This document shows, piece by piece, positions 36,541-49,123 of a stretch of 64,000 bases of DNA (positions are counted from its first letter, which is position 1; every line of letters begins with the position of its first letter). The stretch is from contig JAULBX010014314.1 of the NCBI GenBank assembly GCA_032358255.1, positions 31,742 through 95,741 on the forward strand, read 5' to 3'. Position numbers and translations under genes: made by a program. The notes beneath the pieces are model-generated. The model saw only the letters and a program-made list of their open reading frames with translations. It did not search any database and was not told the DNA's origin. Source of the DNA: Heterotrichella gracilis. Taxonomy: Eukaryota; Sar; Xanthophyceae; Tribonematales; Xanthonemataceae.

Positions 36541-37602
36541 TGCCTCCTATATGCACTTCCTGTGCCCCTTATCCGTGTGCGGTGCAGCTACTGTGCGGTG
36601 CGGTTCTCAGTCAGCAACTGTTGGGTGCATGCAGGTGGAGGTGGCGTGGATATATACCACTTACGCCACTCAACATTTGTAGCCGGCGCCATCTTGTGCT
36701 CGAAGGTTTCTTCGATAAATATGTTGTTTGTGGTTTGCTCAGCTACTGGCGTGTTGAAGGTGAGTCACTGTCTCAATATGCCTGCAGCTTGCCCCACAGA
36801 AAACCCTAGGCCTAGGCAGCGTAGGCAGTGTCCACAGCGTGCTGCTGCTCACGCAAGCCCTGCAGCTTCTGCTGAACCTCCTTGATAAACAAGGCTTGCA
36901 TACTTCATTGCAGTTGGTGCAATATATTGTGCTCCGGCGGCTCACTGGGAGAAAGTATAGACTTACAAGACCCACCCAAACGGCCAAGTTCCAAAAAGAT
37001 CAAAGACACTTGGGGCCTGCGTGGGGTGACGACAGCACGACGTCGTCACAAAGTGCAGATCCAGTACCATTACAAAGCCCAAGCGTTGCTGGCTCGACTG
37101 TATGGCTTAAACACAGGGAAGCGCATCATGCTTCGGCCATCTACCCGTCATAATGCCAACAAACCAGGCCCGCTGAATTGTTTTTGGCAGTAATATAAGT
37201 TCCCTTGTCAATGGCCTGTAATGTGTTTCAGTGCTGTAACAAAAGCTGTGTCAAACTCCATATCAGTAGGCCTCTTTGCCCCTCCCAAGCACTGGAGGTC
37301 AGCCCAAAAGTGGGCGTGTTTGAAACTAAAAGCTGGGCATTGAAGACCATTTGCCGTCCAGTCGGCTGCAGCGCTTGCACCCCTTAGGCTACAGACTCCA
37401 TACAAACCTCCACCCCGCATCCCATACCAACCCGTAACACAGCACCCCCAGTTGCCCTGGAAAGAGCAAGCACGCCGCACAAACCCTAAAACCCTAAACC
37501 CCCACTCGATCAAAAGCCCCCGTACGCATGGGCTGCAACCCGCAGTGCGCTGGACCGAGATGCAGCATGTGCCTCTCAAAGCGTCCCCCCAACAAAGCGC
37601 TT
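36541..37602. other. Intergenic region with a decayed exon copy
   Basis: About 36640-36720 aligns imperfectly with the third exon of the preceding gene. The words CGCCACTC and GCCGCCATCT / GCCGGCGCCATCT occur in the same order and spacing, but stops break the frame. The remainder is unassigned. Confidence 0.45.
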
Positions 37603-40600
37603 TCACGACCCCGCGGCCAGCCGCCTGTGCAGGTACTTGAGCACTGCATCCTCCACCCACTTGCCCTTGAAGAATCCTACCCAGCACAGCAACTACACGT
37701 TAGCAACTGGGTGCAAGGCCTGTCTTGATCCAACAGATTGCGCAAAGCAATTGGTCAACAAATGGTGGCGGTTGCGCTAGGACAGCGCTGCTTAGCGGTG
37801 CACGTGCAAACCAGAAGGATGGTGTTGATAGCAGTATTGTGATAGATTGAGTTATTAACAAATGAAACATCCCGCTTCCAGACAGGCAAATGCTGTGCCA
37901 AACCATCAGGAGTGATGATGGCTCGGGTGGCAGTAATTACTCGAAAATTGATCCAATACAGAACACGAAGCAAAGCCTATGGACCCCACTTGTTGGCCCC
38001 ACCGCAACAACCCTTATGAACCTAATTACAGATAATTTGAATTTTTCTCTCATTTGTTTAAAAAATAAAAAAAATTATGTTCCCACCTGTTCGCCGCACC
38101 GCCTCCAATTCCGATGCGCCCGCGCGCGCCACCACCCGCAGGTCGCTGGCCTGGGAGGCAACCAGGGCGTTGATGAAGTCCACCGGGGACTGGCTGAATC
38201 CCAGGAAAAACGCGCGGCGGCGGCGGTGGTCAGCCAGGCGGCGCGTGGCGGCGATGAGCTGCTGGTCAGCCTGGGGGTGGGGTGGGTGGGGTGGAGGGTG
38301 ATTGGCGGGTGCAGGGTGGTGGGTGCAGGGTGTGCAGGGGTGCAGGGGTAGAGGAGGAGTGGGTGCAGATAATGGGCGGCAGCCGGGGGCCGCTGGTGTG
38401 CATTATGAGGCACACATGCGGCCCTGCTTCCCCCCTCCACGTCCCCTTACTCTTACCTCTCCTTGTCCTGCGCCAGCAATACTATAAACCCTAACTCCTA
38501 CCTGCTCTATCGTCTTGCCCAGCGCCAGCACCACCCTAAACCCCACACGCTAAACCCTACACTCTCACCTGCTCAATCTCCTTGTCCTGCGCCAGCTTGG
38601 TGAGGAACAGCGGCAGCTTGTCTGTCCCCAGGGTGGCAGGCAGGTCGATGTCGATGTCGTAGCAGTCAGGGTGGGAGGGGCTGGGGCCAGACACGCTGCG
38701 GCAAGGGGGGATTTTCTAAAAAACAAAACAAAATTACTATAGACATCGAGATAATACTGAGTAGCTGAAGTTCATTTGCCGCTTATACATATGATTGAAT
38801 AGTTTGTACTACGAACACGTCTGCACAGAACGCGTTGGACTACGACTACACTGTTACGCATGAATGATTGTTACCATAAACAGGTGCAACCTCATTTGCC
38901 CTCCCACTCACTTGACTGTGTAGTTGATCACCACCGGCTCCGGGCATCAGGAACCCAGCCAGCAGGCGGCTCAGGTCCTTGAACTTGACCATTGTTGGCA
39001 ACAGAATAGACTTGAAAAATACACCGTTGCCCTTGTTTAAACCTTGCAACCTTTACTTGGGCCCCACACCCCACCCCACCACTACTCACTTGACTGAGTA
39101 GTTGATCACCACAGGCATCAGGAACCCAGCCAGCAGCCTGCTCAGATCCTTGGACTTGACCATCATTGGCAACAGAATAGACTAAGAAAACTACACCATT
39201 ACCCATTGAAAAAGATCTGTAATCTCTCCCTAAACCACCCATACCCCATTCGAATCCCTGGATCCACCACAACCCCCCACTCACTTGACCGTGTAGTTGA
39301 TGACCACCGGCTCCAGCGGCATCAGAAAGCCAGCCAGCAGCCGGCTCAGGTCCTTGAACTTGACCGATGTGGTGCGGAACAGCTTGGCCCGCAGCTCCTG
39401 GTTGCACTCAATGAGGGTGGGCTGGGTGGCGCTCTGCAGGCGGTGCCGGGTGATGTAGGCCCACATGGACTCCAGCACCTACGGGGAGGAGGGGAGGGTG
39501 GTGGTGGGGTGTGAGCAATGGGGGGCTGCGGCATGGGAGTCAGTACACTTGCATTGGGAAAAGGACTTGCCCTTCCGACTGGGACGCATGTTATTGAGAC
39601 TGGGACTAACGATCGCGAAATTTTAACTGTGAACTGGATGTGAGGCGTACTAAACTGTGCTGTAAGTACGCTCTGTGCAAAATCGTGAATGCAGCTGTAC
39701 CCCTTTTGCCGCACCTGCTGTCTTTCGGCTGGCCCCTCCAGGCCCAGGACCTGGCTGAGCACAGGCGGCACCGCTCAGGCCATGAAACTGTACCATTGAC
39801 TCTAAACTGAGGCGCATGCAACATGTAGCTGTACCATTTACTGTAACTAGGAGGCATGTGAATGCCCCATGCACCCACTAGCCGCACCTGCTGCCTTGTG
39901 GCTGGCCCCTCCAGGCCCAGCACCTGGCTGAGCACAGGCGCCAGGCGGTAGCGCTCAGGCTCCTGGTGAAGCTCAAGGGAGATCTGCACAGGCAAGGGGG
40001 TGGAGCCGCGGCGGCTGCAGGAGGGGAGGAATGGAGGGTGTCAGTGCATGCGGGGGCCCATGTGATTGTGTGTGCGTATGAGGTGCGTTGGTCATGTGCT
40101 TGTGTGAGAGGGTGTGCGTGTGCCACAAGGTACTCTAATTCTGCCACCGGATTTTCACTTAAATGTAATCTATCGTACTTTCCAACAACAAATACTGCTT
40201 CTCAACCCCTGCGCCCCAAGGTAGAGCTACACTGCCGGAATCCATGCAACCAACCAAATCACCAAACTACCCCTGCAACAGGTGCCACAATTCCCACACG
40301 AGACCGCGTCACCCCCAAAACCGGGCGCCTCACCGTATCTCAAAGCTGTCCCGGTGCACCCCCACGTGCTGCGCCCGCTCCCACACCGTCACCCCCTGCG
40401 CCCCCGGGTAGCGCTGCGGGTCCAGCAGGTTGACCTTAAGGCTCTTCAGGTAAGCTGAGAAGGGGAGGGCGCTGTGGCTGGGCTCGTGGGGGGTGCGGGG
40501 TGCGGGCATGGGCGCCGGGGTGGGGGCTGGGCCAGGGCCGGCACCCGGGGCGGGGGAGGGGCGGGGGGCCATGGGCCGGGGCGGCGGCGGGTGGGGCTGG

Positions 40601-43594
40601 TGTGCGGACCCTAGCGTGGGGTCTATGAGTCGGCCGTACACTACCAGGGTCCAGGAGGGGGGCTCTGTGGAGGGGGGAGGGGGGAGGGAATTGAAATTCA
40701 CATACAATTGAGGGCGAGTATCATGGTGGGTCAGACCTTTCTGCCATCCCGACTGACCTACCCTTACAGTGGATGTATGCACAGGCATGTTACACCCTTA
40801 CAGAGGGTAATGCAAAGCTGTGGCCCATGCCTCCACCTGCATGTACATCCACAGAACATGTACCACAGTCACCAACGCCCTAGCCAACCACCTCCCACTC
40901 AAGACCCCACAGGTCCACCCCTCCCTCCCTACACACACCACCACACCACATCCTCATCTGTGCACCCTGACCCCTGTTTATATTGCCCTCTCACCCCCCC
41001 TGGCCACCTCCCACCTCTCCATCCCCCACCTGTGGCCCCCGCCCCCTGGTTGTGGTGCCTGCTGTACACATACACCCGCAGCCGCCTGGCCACGTGCGGG
41101 GGCTGCGCCACCACCTCTTGGATCTCAATCTTGCGGCGCTGGGTCAGTCGGTCCACCTCACGCTCCATGGCCAGCAGGTCATTGAACAGCGCGCTCTCGG
41201 GGATTTCCTGCACCAAGGGTATTTAGGGTTTAGCGTTTCGAGTAATCAGAGGGTTTCCAACTCACGCTCCATGGCCAGCAGGTCATTGAACAGCGCGCTC
41301 TCCGGGATTTGCTGCGCCAAGGGGGTTAGGGTTTTAGGGTTTCAATTGGTCCACTTCGCGCTCCATGGCCAGGAGGTCGTTGAACAGAGCGCTCTCAGGG
41401 ATCTCCAGTGCCAAGGGGGTTAAGGGTTTTGGGGAACCACAGGTCCAAGGGTGTCCCCTGGTTCAGCCGGCGTGTTGTCTACCGCTCTGCTCTTTGATCT
41501 GACACCACCCCATGCGCCTTGCCCTGTACCTGCACGCCACGTGGCGCCATGGTTTGATCTTGCGCACCACCCCATGGCCAAGTCCCTCACACTACTATCC
41601 GTCCCACCATGCACCAGGCGACCATTCGGCGCACCGTAGCTGCCATTGGGCACACCAAGCCACTCTTCGGCGCACCATTCACACCACCCCGTGTCCAGGC
41701 CCCTAACCTCCCTTGCTACTGTATTTGGCACATCGTGCTACTATTCGCGGCACCATGCGCACCACTCCATTTCGGATCCCCATTCATGCTCCTACAGGAT
41801 TCCGCGCACCAGACGCCCCATGCGCACCACCTTACCTGCACTCCCCGCGGCACCACCGGCTTCCTGGTCTGCTGCACAATCTTCTTGCGCCGCTTGACTG
41901 CTGGGGCAAGCTCGCTGGCGTGCATTGATGCGGGCCCTGGCGGCTTCGGGAGAGGAAGGGGAGCGGGGTTGGATCATGTGCAGCGGGGGATATGGGGGGG
42001 GCAGGGGGCATGTTTGGGGTGCAACATTTGGGGGCTGGGCCAACCTCAATGGTGATCAGAGACTCTGGTGGCGGCAGAGGAGGAGGGGCAGGGGAGGGGA
42101 AGGAGGGGATCAAAGCTGTGCAAATGTGCAGCAGGGAAATCAGATCCCTATTATTGAGGCTGTGCCGGTCATTTCCATTTCCAGTAAATTTGAGACAAGA
42201 AAGGTTCTAGCTCGTCTGTAGCCAGAATGAGGAAAATTGAGGCTTCAACAGCTGTGGATGCGATACATGCTGTAGAGTTTAGGGTTTTCAGGTATCCCTG
42301 GCTAACAGCCGCGGGTGCTGCAGCAGACCTAGGTGCCGCATGGATCTAGGGTTTAGGGTCTATAAGCGTACCCTGCCTACAGGCCTGGACATCGGAACAG
42401 GAGGCTTGGGTGCTGCCTGTCCCTGGGGAACCCCTCCGGTGGCCATGGCGGGGGGTGGGGGGGCGGCTGTGGGGGGGGCGGAGGGGCCTGGCTGGCCAAC
42501 TTGGCTGGCCGCGGGAGGCACCACACCCACCTGCGAACGCCGCCATGCAGTGATTTGGAACGGGGCTACAGTGGGATTTAGGTAGGTGTTGGGCGGGTAA
42601 GGCGTTGCTGCAATGCCGTTAGGGGATCTAGAACGGTCGCGACGGTTCAAATGGGTGTGGGTTCACGCAAGGTGGCGCGACATCATGCTGCGGTATCAAG
42701 TGCTCTGCAGAGTTTGACACTAGTTGCATACTCGATCACTAGCCTAAACCCAGGTGACCCATAACACGTCAACACCCGCCCCCTTTACCTGCGCCCGCTG
42801 CCCCGCGTCCGGCTGCGCGCTGTTCCCAAAGCCCTGCTGAGGGTTTGCCACCTGGGGCTGAGGCGGCCGCACCTGCCCTGCTGCCTGCTGCTGCTGAAGC
42901 TGTTGTTGAAGCTGCATCTGCTGCTGCTGCTGGATCTGGTGCTGAAACTGCTGCTGCTGCATCTGCTGTTGGGCAAACTGCTGCATCTGGAGCTGTGCTT
43001 GCAGCTGCTGCTGTTGCTGCTGCTGGAGGGAGAGCAGCTGCTGTGGTTGGGGCTGTGGCTGGGAGTTGGGGAGGGTCAGGTTTCGGAGGGCGGAGAGGTT
43101 GATGGTGGGTTGGGGCGCACTGCCGGGGGCCCGCTGCCCACCCAGGTTTTGAGCAGGTGCGCCCACCTGTGCCTGCGGTAGAAAATGGTGTTGGAAAGAG
43201 TTATTATACTGTAGTGTCTATAATGTAGCAGGACTAAGGGTGGTGGACGGCCTGCCAGGACGAAAGGCCGGTGGGCGCAACTATGCAAGGTTCTGGCTGT
43301 GCACACATGCATGCAACCAACCAGCAGTGGCAATCTTAAGATCAACTTAAAGTAAGGTATGTAAAAGCCTACCCCTACCATTAGTGGGGTGCTGGCAACT
43401 TGAAAAAGGATGCAATGGTGGATTCAGAGTCGTTGTACATATGAAACTACTAGTTGAGCTATATGCGTTGAGAGGGGATAGTGGCATATGCATGCATATG
43501 TGATGCCCCCCACCTGCTGGAACACCCCAGGCTGCTGTTGCTGCTGTGGAAACCCCGGCTGTTGAGGGAAACCAGGAGGCCCACCTGACGCCAT
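37603..43594 (-). CDS. SWP73: SWP73/BAF60 (SMARCD) subunit of SWI/SNF chromatin remodeller
   Basis: Exons in sense order: 43594-43514, 43172-42789, 42530-42372, a fourth near 41908-41836 whose 5' border I cannot fix, 41207-41030, 40664-40334, 40014-39888, 39478-39285, 38695-38569, 38270-38087, 37676-37603. The N-terminus is Gln/Pro-rich (polyglutamine in exon 2). AVKRRKKIVQQTRKP precedes the core IPESALFNDLLAMEREVDRL and RRKIEIQEVV. SWTLVVYGRLID follows, with a Pro/Ala/Gly insert. The SWIB/MDM2 fold spans RYRLAPVLSQVLGLEG, MWAYITRHRLQS, FKDLSRLLAGFLMP and CYDIDIDLP. The C-terminal coiled region has ADQQLIAATRRLADHRRRRA and FFLGFSQSPVDFINALV. All blocks follow BAF60 order. Phases agree except at exon 3 to exon 4. 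Exon-end copies are present in introns 4, 7, 8 and 9. Confidence 0.88.
38908..39375 (-). repeat. Two intronic copies of the SWP73 exon-8 end
   Basis: The exon-8 terminus coding FKDLSRLLAGFLMP and VVINYTV with its GTGAGT donor (39279-39370) is repeated at 39079-39170 and 38908-38998. The copies retain donor-like GT(G/C)AGT and differ at a few percent of sites. Unlike exon 5, the spacers lack TTTAGGG, but both end in a shared GGCAACAGAATAGACT word. Confidence 0.85.
41163..41419 (-). repeat. Three copies of the SWP73 exon-5 start
   Basis: The acceptor side of exon 5 (41163-41219; coding ESALFNDLLAMERE) is repeated at 41261-41325 and 41354-41419. TTTAGGG or TTTTAGGG words lie between copies. In the second copy a CAG acceptor is kept (GCGCAG); in the outermost it has become CTGGAG. 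Confidence 0.88.
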
Positions 43595-45541
43595 GGCTGC
43601 AGCCAGAGGCCAAAAGACGCACCGTCAACAATGCGAATCGGTGTTCACATACCAGGGGCTATCACATACCAGGTGTACGCATGCATTTCCTGGTGTGAAA
43701 CCACTTCGATCAGCCGTGAACAGCTGAGCAGTTGCCACAGCGGTGAATACGATGAGCAGCAAACCTGACCGACAACCGAAACCAGTGACTTTAACGTTAA
43801 GTTCAAGCACAAAAATATTGAAAATGGTCATTTTTAAAAAGTTAGGCCATTTTCACAAATTAAAATGAAACCAAAAAATTGAGGCCTGATTGTTTAAAAA
43901 TGTTGTGACAATACTTGTTGGATCACTCATGTTCTGAATGAAATGCTGCATTGCACAGGAGAGGGAGACTTTCTTGCTACTCAACCACAATTTGTGCAGT
44001 CTAGGGTTTCAACAAGGGTTTCCCCTCACACCGCCTGCGCCCTCAGCTCCTCCAAACGCACGTCCCAGTCCACTGCTTGAACCTATTGTTGTGCGCCATC
44101 AATTGCATGCACCATGCGCCCTACCCACTATCCACCATTGCACACCTGTTGATGCACTGGCTTCCCCCACCCCCAGCAAACTCATCCTCCTGGCAGAACC
44201 ACCCTTACATCCCCGGGTACCACGACTGTGCAGGTTGTCTGGGCGAACCACACCATGCTCCGCTGGATGCTCAACAGGCTGCACGGTGCCCTGGTGTAGT
44301 ACAGCATCATAGCACTGCAAATCCTGCTTCTGAACGTCAGAACATGGTGGGGATTGCTTCTGGGAGTCTGGGTTTTTGGGTCCACGCTTGCGATTCTTTG
44401 TGTGCATTTTGCCTCTTAGCAGCTTTGCCTGTTCAGAGTGTCAATGTTGAGTTTCATGTGCAGAGATTGCCCCAAGAATACTGGTCCACAAGAAAAAAAC
44501 GTCACTGTGGCTCTGCGTTTTGGGGACAGCATGTAACTGGCTCTGCGCTAGCGGGTATTTGACTAGTCCTTGGCGCTTTTCATGTTGGTCTTGTTTAAGG
44601 GGTTCAAGAGGTACCAGAAATGCCAGACACATGTTTAAAAAATGCCTTTTATCATACATGAATCACCTTGGTCTAGCATAAGTGTCCTAGTGACAGTGTG
44701 CCTGGGTGCCTGACACGGCCTGGCCACCCAAACCCTCGGCATGCAGCCATGTCACTGGAGTGGCGAGCCTTCGCAAACTCGATGAGCACCTTTGGAGTCC
44801 CTAAGCACTCCTTTGATTACGTCTAAATCTGGCATTTGGGACACAAAAAGGCTGTCCAAGTGGTGCACCTTCGTGTTTGTGTTGACCATCATGCCGTGCC
44901 ATAGTGTATATATGCATGCATCTCGAGATGTTGACCACGACCCAGTTAAGCTATGCATACATAAGGCACGTCGTATAGAACCTTCAACGCGATCATGTTG
45001 GCCTTATGGGATTCAAAATGCAGACGAAAGAAGAGCCAGCTAACCAGGGTTAGTAACCTATTCAGCGCATGCATGCACATGCGCTAAGGGAGCTGTAGGC
45101 AGCGGCGCTCGAGCTTGTTAAGCTTGTAACACATACCAGCAAAGCAGAAGGAATACTGACACTACATGCAACTCTTTCAGCGTAGTGGGGACTTACACAT
45201 GCCGGCTGGAACGGTCCCAGGAACGTCCTTTTGGATGTAATTTTGTACCACATCTCAGGCCTTTCCTGGGTCCATTCACCCAACACGTTTTCCGTCTCGA
45301 TAAAATCCATTTCAATGTACTTATTGCTTTGCAAGCTTGCTTGCAACTTTCTGGAGGGTAGTTTAGGTCGTGTTGCTGTGAGTGGGTGTGTTGTAACCAA
45401 CTACTGTACACATGTGCAAAGGATCCTTCGAGTTAACGTCCACCAACTGACGCAACTTGTACACCTTCATTGACTCAAGCTGAGCTAACTTCCACCTCCT
45501 GCAATAGTCATTCGTCTATCACCTGGGGTGCCGTTGCCATC
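43595..45541. other. Intergenic region between SWP73 and the multi-pass membrane gene
   Basis: Promoters of two divergent genes should lie here. About 43800-43920 is unusually AT-rich (AAAATTGAAAATGG-like). Short frames near 44077-44562 (+) and 45062-45411 (-) lack recognisable domains. No RNA gene was seen. Confidence 0.4.
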
Positions 45542-48158
45542 ATGCCACCACGTGTAGAAGCAGCCCAGCACGCTACCACATGGAGGAGCAGGGCGTTTAG
45601 TGCGCTTGCCTATCTCCATTTGGGGCTGGCCTTTGTCACCATGCTATGCCCCCAAATGGTGCGTGAACACAGTGTAGGTACCCTACAGCAGGTTGGGGCA
45701 ATGCCACTGTAGATGTAGCAACCACAGTAAGGCGTTCAATTGCTGCTGATATGCTTGGTCCTCAATAAATGGCAGGGTGCAAATGTGGATCGGGTATCAA
45801 GGTTGGACCACATGTTCCCTCCTCATAGCAGTGCTTAACACCCTGCCTCGCCTGCTAGCACTGCTGAGGATCTGTCGGTGCACTCCATTACACACTTTGT
45901 CACACCGCAACATCTGCAAGCGCGTGCTGTTCAAGCATATAGATACGATATATTCCACACTTGATAGACCCTTCAGCACCTTGCAGCTTTCATGTGGGCC
46001 ATTTGGCACACTGCCTCACCCTTTCACCTAGCCCAAGCAGTTTTCAGGTGTCAACAGACCATACAATCCCCACCCTGCCTCCATCCTCTTACTTTCCCAC
46101 TGTCCCTGCGGTCCGTAGCTGTCTTGCTCCCCTCACTGCCTCAAGCTCATCACACTGCAACGCGATTCACATGCAACAGCGTCACATGTACATGCAACAG
46201 TGGGAACGGAATCCACTGTACCCATGTTTCACCTCGCTTTGCACTAACCCTTTCTCACCCCCTCTTGCCACAGATCGACCCATTGTTCTTTGCTGATGCC
46301 CTGTCTGGGCCGTTCCCCGGGACTGTGGCGCGCATGATGGGGATCGCCTTTGGGATGCTGGGGGCCTCATGTGACCTGTGCGCGCATCTTGTGGTGAGTG
46401 AATGAACGCTGTACAGATGTTTGGGGATGGCAGTGAACCCAAAGCTTTCCATTTGTCAATTTGTTTGTTGAGGATGCAGGAGGATCATGATTGATCATGT
46501 GGATGCAGGCTAATTGATGCATGGTTTATGCCAAAAAAATGCAGTGCCTGGCCAATGTTGGTACCCCACATTCTGGGTTTGGGTTGGCATGTCCCCATGG
46601 CCGCAGCAGTTTTGGATTGACAATGGCCATCAAATGTTTGACAAATCCTTGTATGATAGTCCCCAGGGTGGAAGACCCACATGCATGTTCAGTGTTGTTT
46701 CAGCACCTCAGAGGCTGTAGCGTGTAACCTGCAAAAATGACTCACCCATGCATGGCATGCTACAGTGCTCGCACCCCAACCGCCCTTGCACCGGTGTGCA
46801 GGTATTCAGGGCAAACCAAGGCTACGGTCCGGTAATACTGAACAAGGTGCATGATGCGCTTATTGAGTTCAGCATCATGGCACTGATCCTCCTGATACTC
46901 ATTGTCACTGCCTGGTGGGGCCTGCTTTATGGATATCTGGTGTTTGGAACTACCCTTGCAGTGCCCATCGCCTGCATGACTCGGGAGGTCAGGGCGAGGG
47001 GGCGAGCAGCCCCGCTAGGTGTCGCAGGTAAGCCGTGACTGGGAACGGGGTAATTGGGTTGAGATTCTCATTATAGACATGTCTCGCAATGATGTGGATG
47101 CCTGTTCAACTCATGCCCCTCATGGCCGTTCCCATGCGGCGCCACAGCACCTAGTATTACTCTGCAATAGGGTTTAGGGTTACAGTTTGCAACGTGGCCT
47201 GCAGAAGGACCCCCATGCATGCACAGCTTCACAGCGTTGCAACATTGCACGCCTGCGTCAGGACTCTGATGAAGGCAATGCTTTGCATGATCAAGGCAAT
47301 GCTTTGCATTACAGCTGGGACTATATAAACTCTTGCTGTTGTATCACTTCCCTTGCCGTGACTGGTTGATGTCTCAAAGAGACCGCATGGCATCGTTGCA
47401 TGTGGTACAGCTGCTGCACAATGAGAGTAGGATTTGAGTTCAGGCTGCCTGATTCTAGGGGAAGACACTCATTACTTGCTCCTCTTGCAAATGCAGGTCC
47501 TATCAAGCCCTGGTACAGGACATATGGCCTATTCAAAGTGCTGCTGGTCGCACTGGCCAACGCCATGGGGTACTCCGTCATCAATTTCCCTGCCTACACC
47601 CTGCAGGGGGTATTGGGCGCACTGGACAACACCCCCATCGACTCCAATTGGGGACTCAGCAACACAGTCATGCTACTCGTCCCGTACCCATTGGCTGAAT
47701 TGGTCTACTGGGTTCTGGGCACCAAGGGATACGGGGGGCCAAAAATGGCTGCCCCATGGGTCCTCGCATGCGCCGTTGTTGCTGGCATTCTGTGGGGGTT
47801 GTCTGGCGTGCTGGGGTTGGCGGTTGGGCCCTTGGGATGCGTCCAGCTGGCCTTCAAGTGGCAGCTCCTGGGCGCAGGGCTGCTCATTCTACTGCCTATG
47901 CTCATCGGCTTAGCTGACCGTGCCGTGCTTTTTCCGGCTGATTATAGGGGCCCACCGGTGCCCAATATGGCGATCCCATGGCTGATCGTATCCGTTGCCC
48001 ATATTGGGCTGGTGGCATTGGATGTGGCGCAGGGGGGTCAGACTCTGTCGCAGGCATGGGGACTCCACCCCTGTCTGGGACCGCTTGCTGGATATTGGGC
48101 GGTGTGCTTTGTGTGCGCTGTGGTGTGGCTGGTGGAAAGCGGCACCCTCATACCGTAG
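45542..48158 (+). CDS. Unrecognised multi-pass membrane protein
   Basis: Four exons join in phase: 45542-45658, 46274-46393, 46802-47027, 47497-48158, giving 374 residues. About eight to nine hydrophobic segments are visible, for example FSALAYLHLGLAFVTMLC, MMGIAFGMLGASCDLCAHLV, FSIMALILLILIVTAWWGLL, APWVLACAVVAGILWGLSGV, LLGAGLLILLPMLIGLAD, IPWLIVSVAHIGLVALDV and YWAVCFVCAVVWLVESG. No cleavable signal is obvious. Short soluble motifs are ADALSGPFPG, NQGYGPVILNKVHDA and IKPWYRTYGLFK. I cannot assign a family. The compact DPLFFADALSGPFPG loop and the FPAYTLQGVLGALDN loop may be conserved. The intron before exon 2 is C-rich and those before exons 2-4 carry no exon copies. Confidence 0.72.
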
Positions 48159-48418
48159 GGGGCCCCAGCAGACTGATGTTATGCTCATATCGATATGGAG
48201 ATGCAGTCGCCCATTTGGCTGTGCGGCCCCATTAGGGTTTTGTGCCCAGGTGTTCCTCCCCGTGTGTCCTTGGCAGAATGATACCACCCCTTGGTATGGA
48301 TGTCAGGTTTTTCATGCTGCTTACTAAGAGGGATCAATTACAATTGTCACACTGTCAGGGATATCATGAGTCATAGGCCGCACCTAAAATCCATTCAGTG
48401 GCTGAAGAATTCAATTGG

Positions 48419-48455
48419 CAATGTCGACATCTTGCACTGCAAGATGTCGACATTG
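48419..48455. repeat. 18-bp perfect palindrome with 1-nt loop
   Basis: 48419-48436 and 48438-48455 are exact reverse complements (CAATGTCGACATCTTGCA core). Each arm itself contains the palindrome TGTCGACA. Such a tight cruciform is unlikely to be a small-RNA precursor and more likely reflects an inverted duplication. Confidence 0.9.
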
Positions 48456-48989
48456 GGCAAGTTGCCCACCGCATGCCAGCAGTTCAAGCCTATAGTATAT
48501 TCTGAGTCACTCACGGTCAATGAGCCACAATTGGATTTATGTAGTGGCTTAGCATAGTAGGTGAAGGGCAGAGATTTCAAAGGCACGATACAGTAACTGT
48601 GAATGAGTTATTATTTACAGTCTTGACTGGCAGGTGAAGACAAATAATCATGGTTACCGTACATGGTACATCGCTTGCAAGCAATGCAGACCATGACTAA
48701 GTGGCCCGGCCTGAAGCTTGTCGTGGAGCAAGGCTGATTGCTGGTTCTGTAACACTATGTAGACGTCTGTGATGTGCGCTTATCACAGACCACGAGCCTC
48801 GGCAAACATGTACCTCAAAACATGAAATCAAGGGCTCTGCAGACATTACTGTTGCCGGGGATATGACATTAATCTTGTACATGTTATTGCCCAATGAAGG
48901 TCATTGCACACAGACAAGTACGCCAGCCTCCATTGCCGTTGAGGTTTTCATTTCCAATCATGCCCAGGATATTTCCTGAGCCTGCTCCG

Positions 48990-49123
48990 CCGCGGACAAC
49001 CATGGACTGGCCAGGACCCCTACACAGAGCCCTACAATTTCTTTGCTCAGAGCAACTCTGCTCTTTGCTCAGAAAATGTAGGGCTCTGTGTAGGGGTCCT
49101 GGCCAGTCGATAGTTGTCTGCGG
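48990..49123. repeat. 47-bp near-perfect inverted repeat (long hairpin)
   Basis: Arms 48990-49036 and 49077-49123 pair over 47 positions with three mismatches near the outer end. The inner ~30 positions are perfect. The 40-nt loop contains two copies of CTTTGCTCAGA, one in each half. The transcript would fold into a long stem, resembling algal small-RNA precursors or a fold-back element. No coding frame or target duplication is evident. Confidence 0.9.

Noticed and set aside
39240-39270. tRNA-like B box (ATTCGAATCCC)
   Set aside because: No matching A box or cloverleaf around it; it lies in a SWP73 intron.
42845-43102. Ala-rich plus-strand frames over the SWP73 polyglutamine exon
   Set aside because: They are the antisense reading of CAG repeats.
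44750-45411. Possible retrotransposon reverse transcriptase fragments on the minus strand
   Set aside because: Frames are short and lack the polymerase YxDD motif or any element ends.
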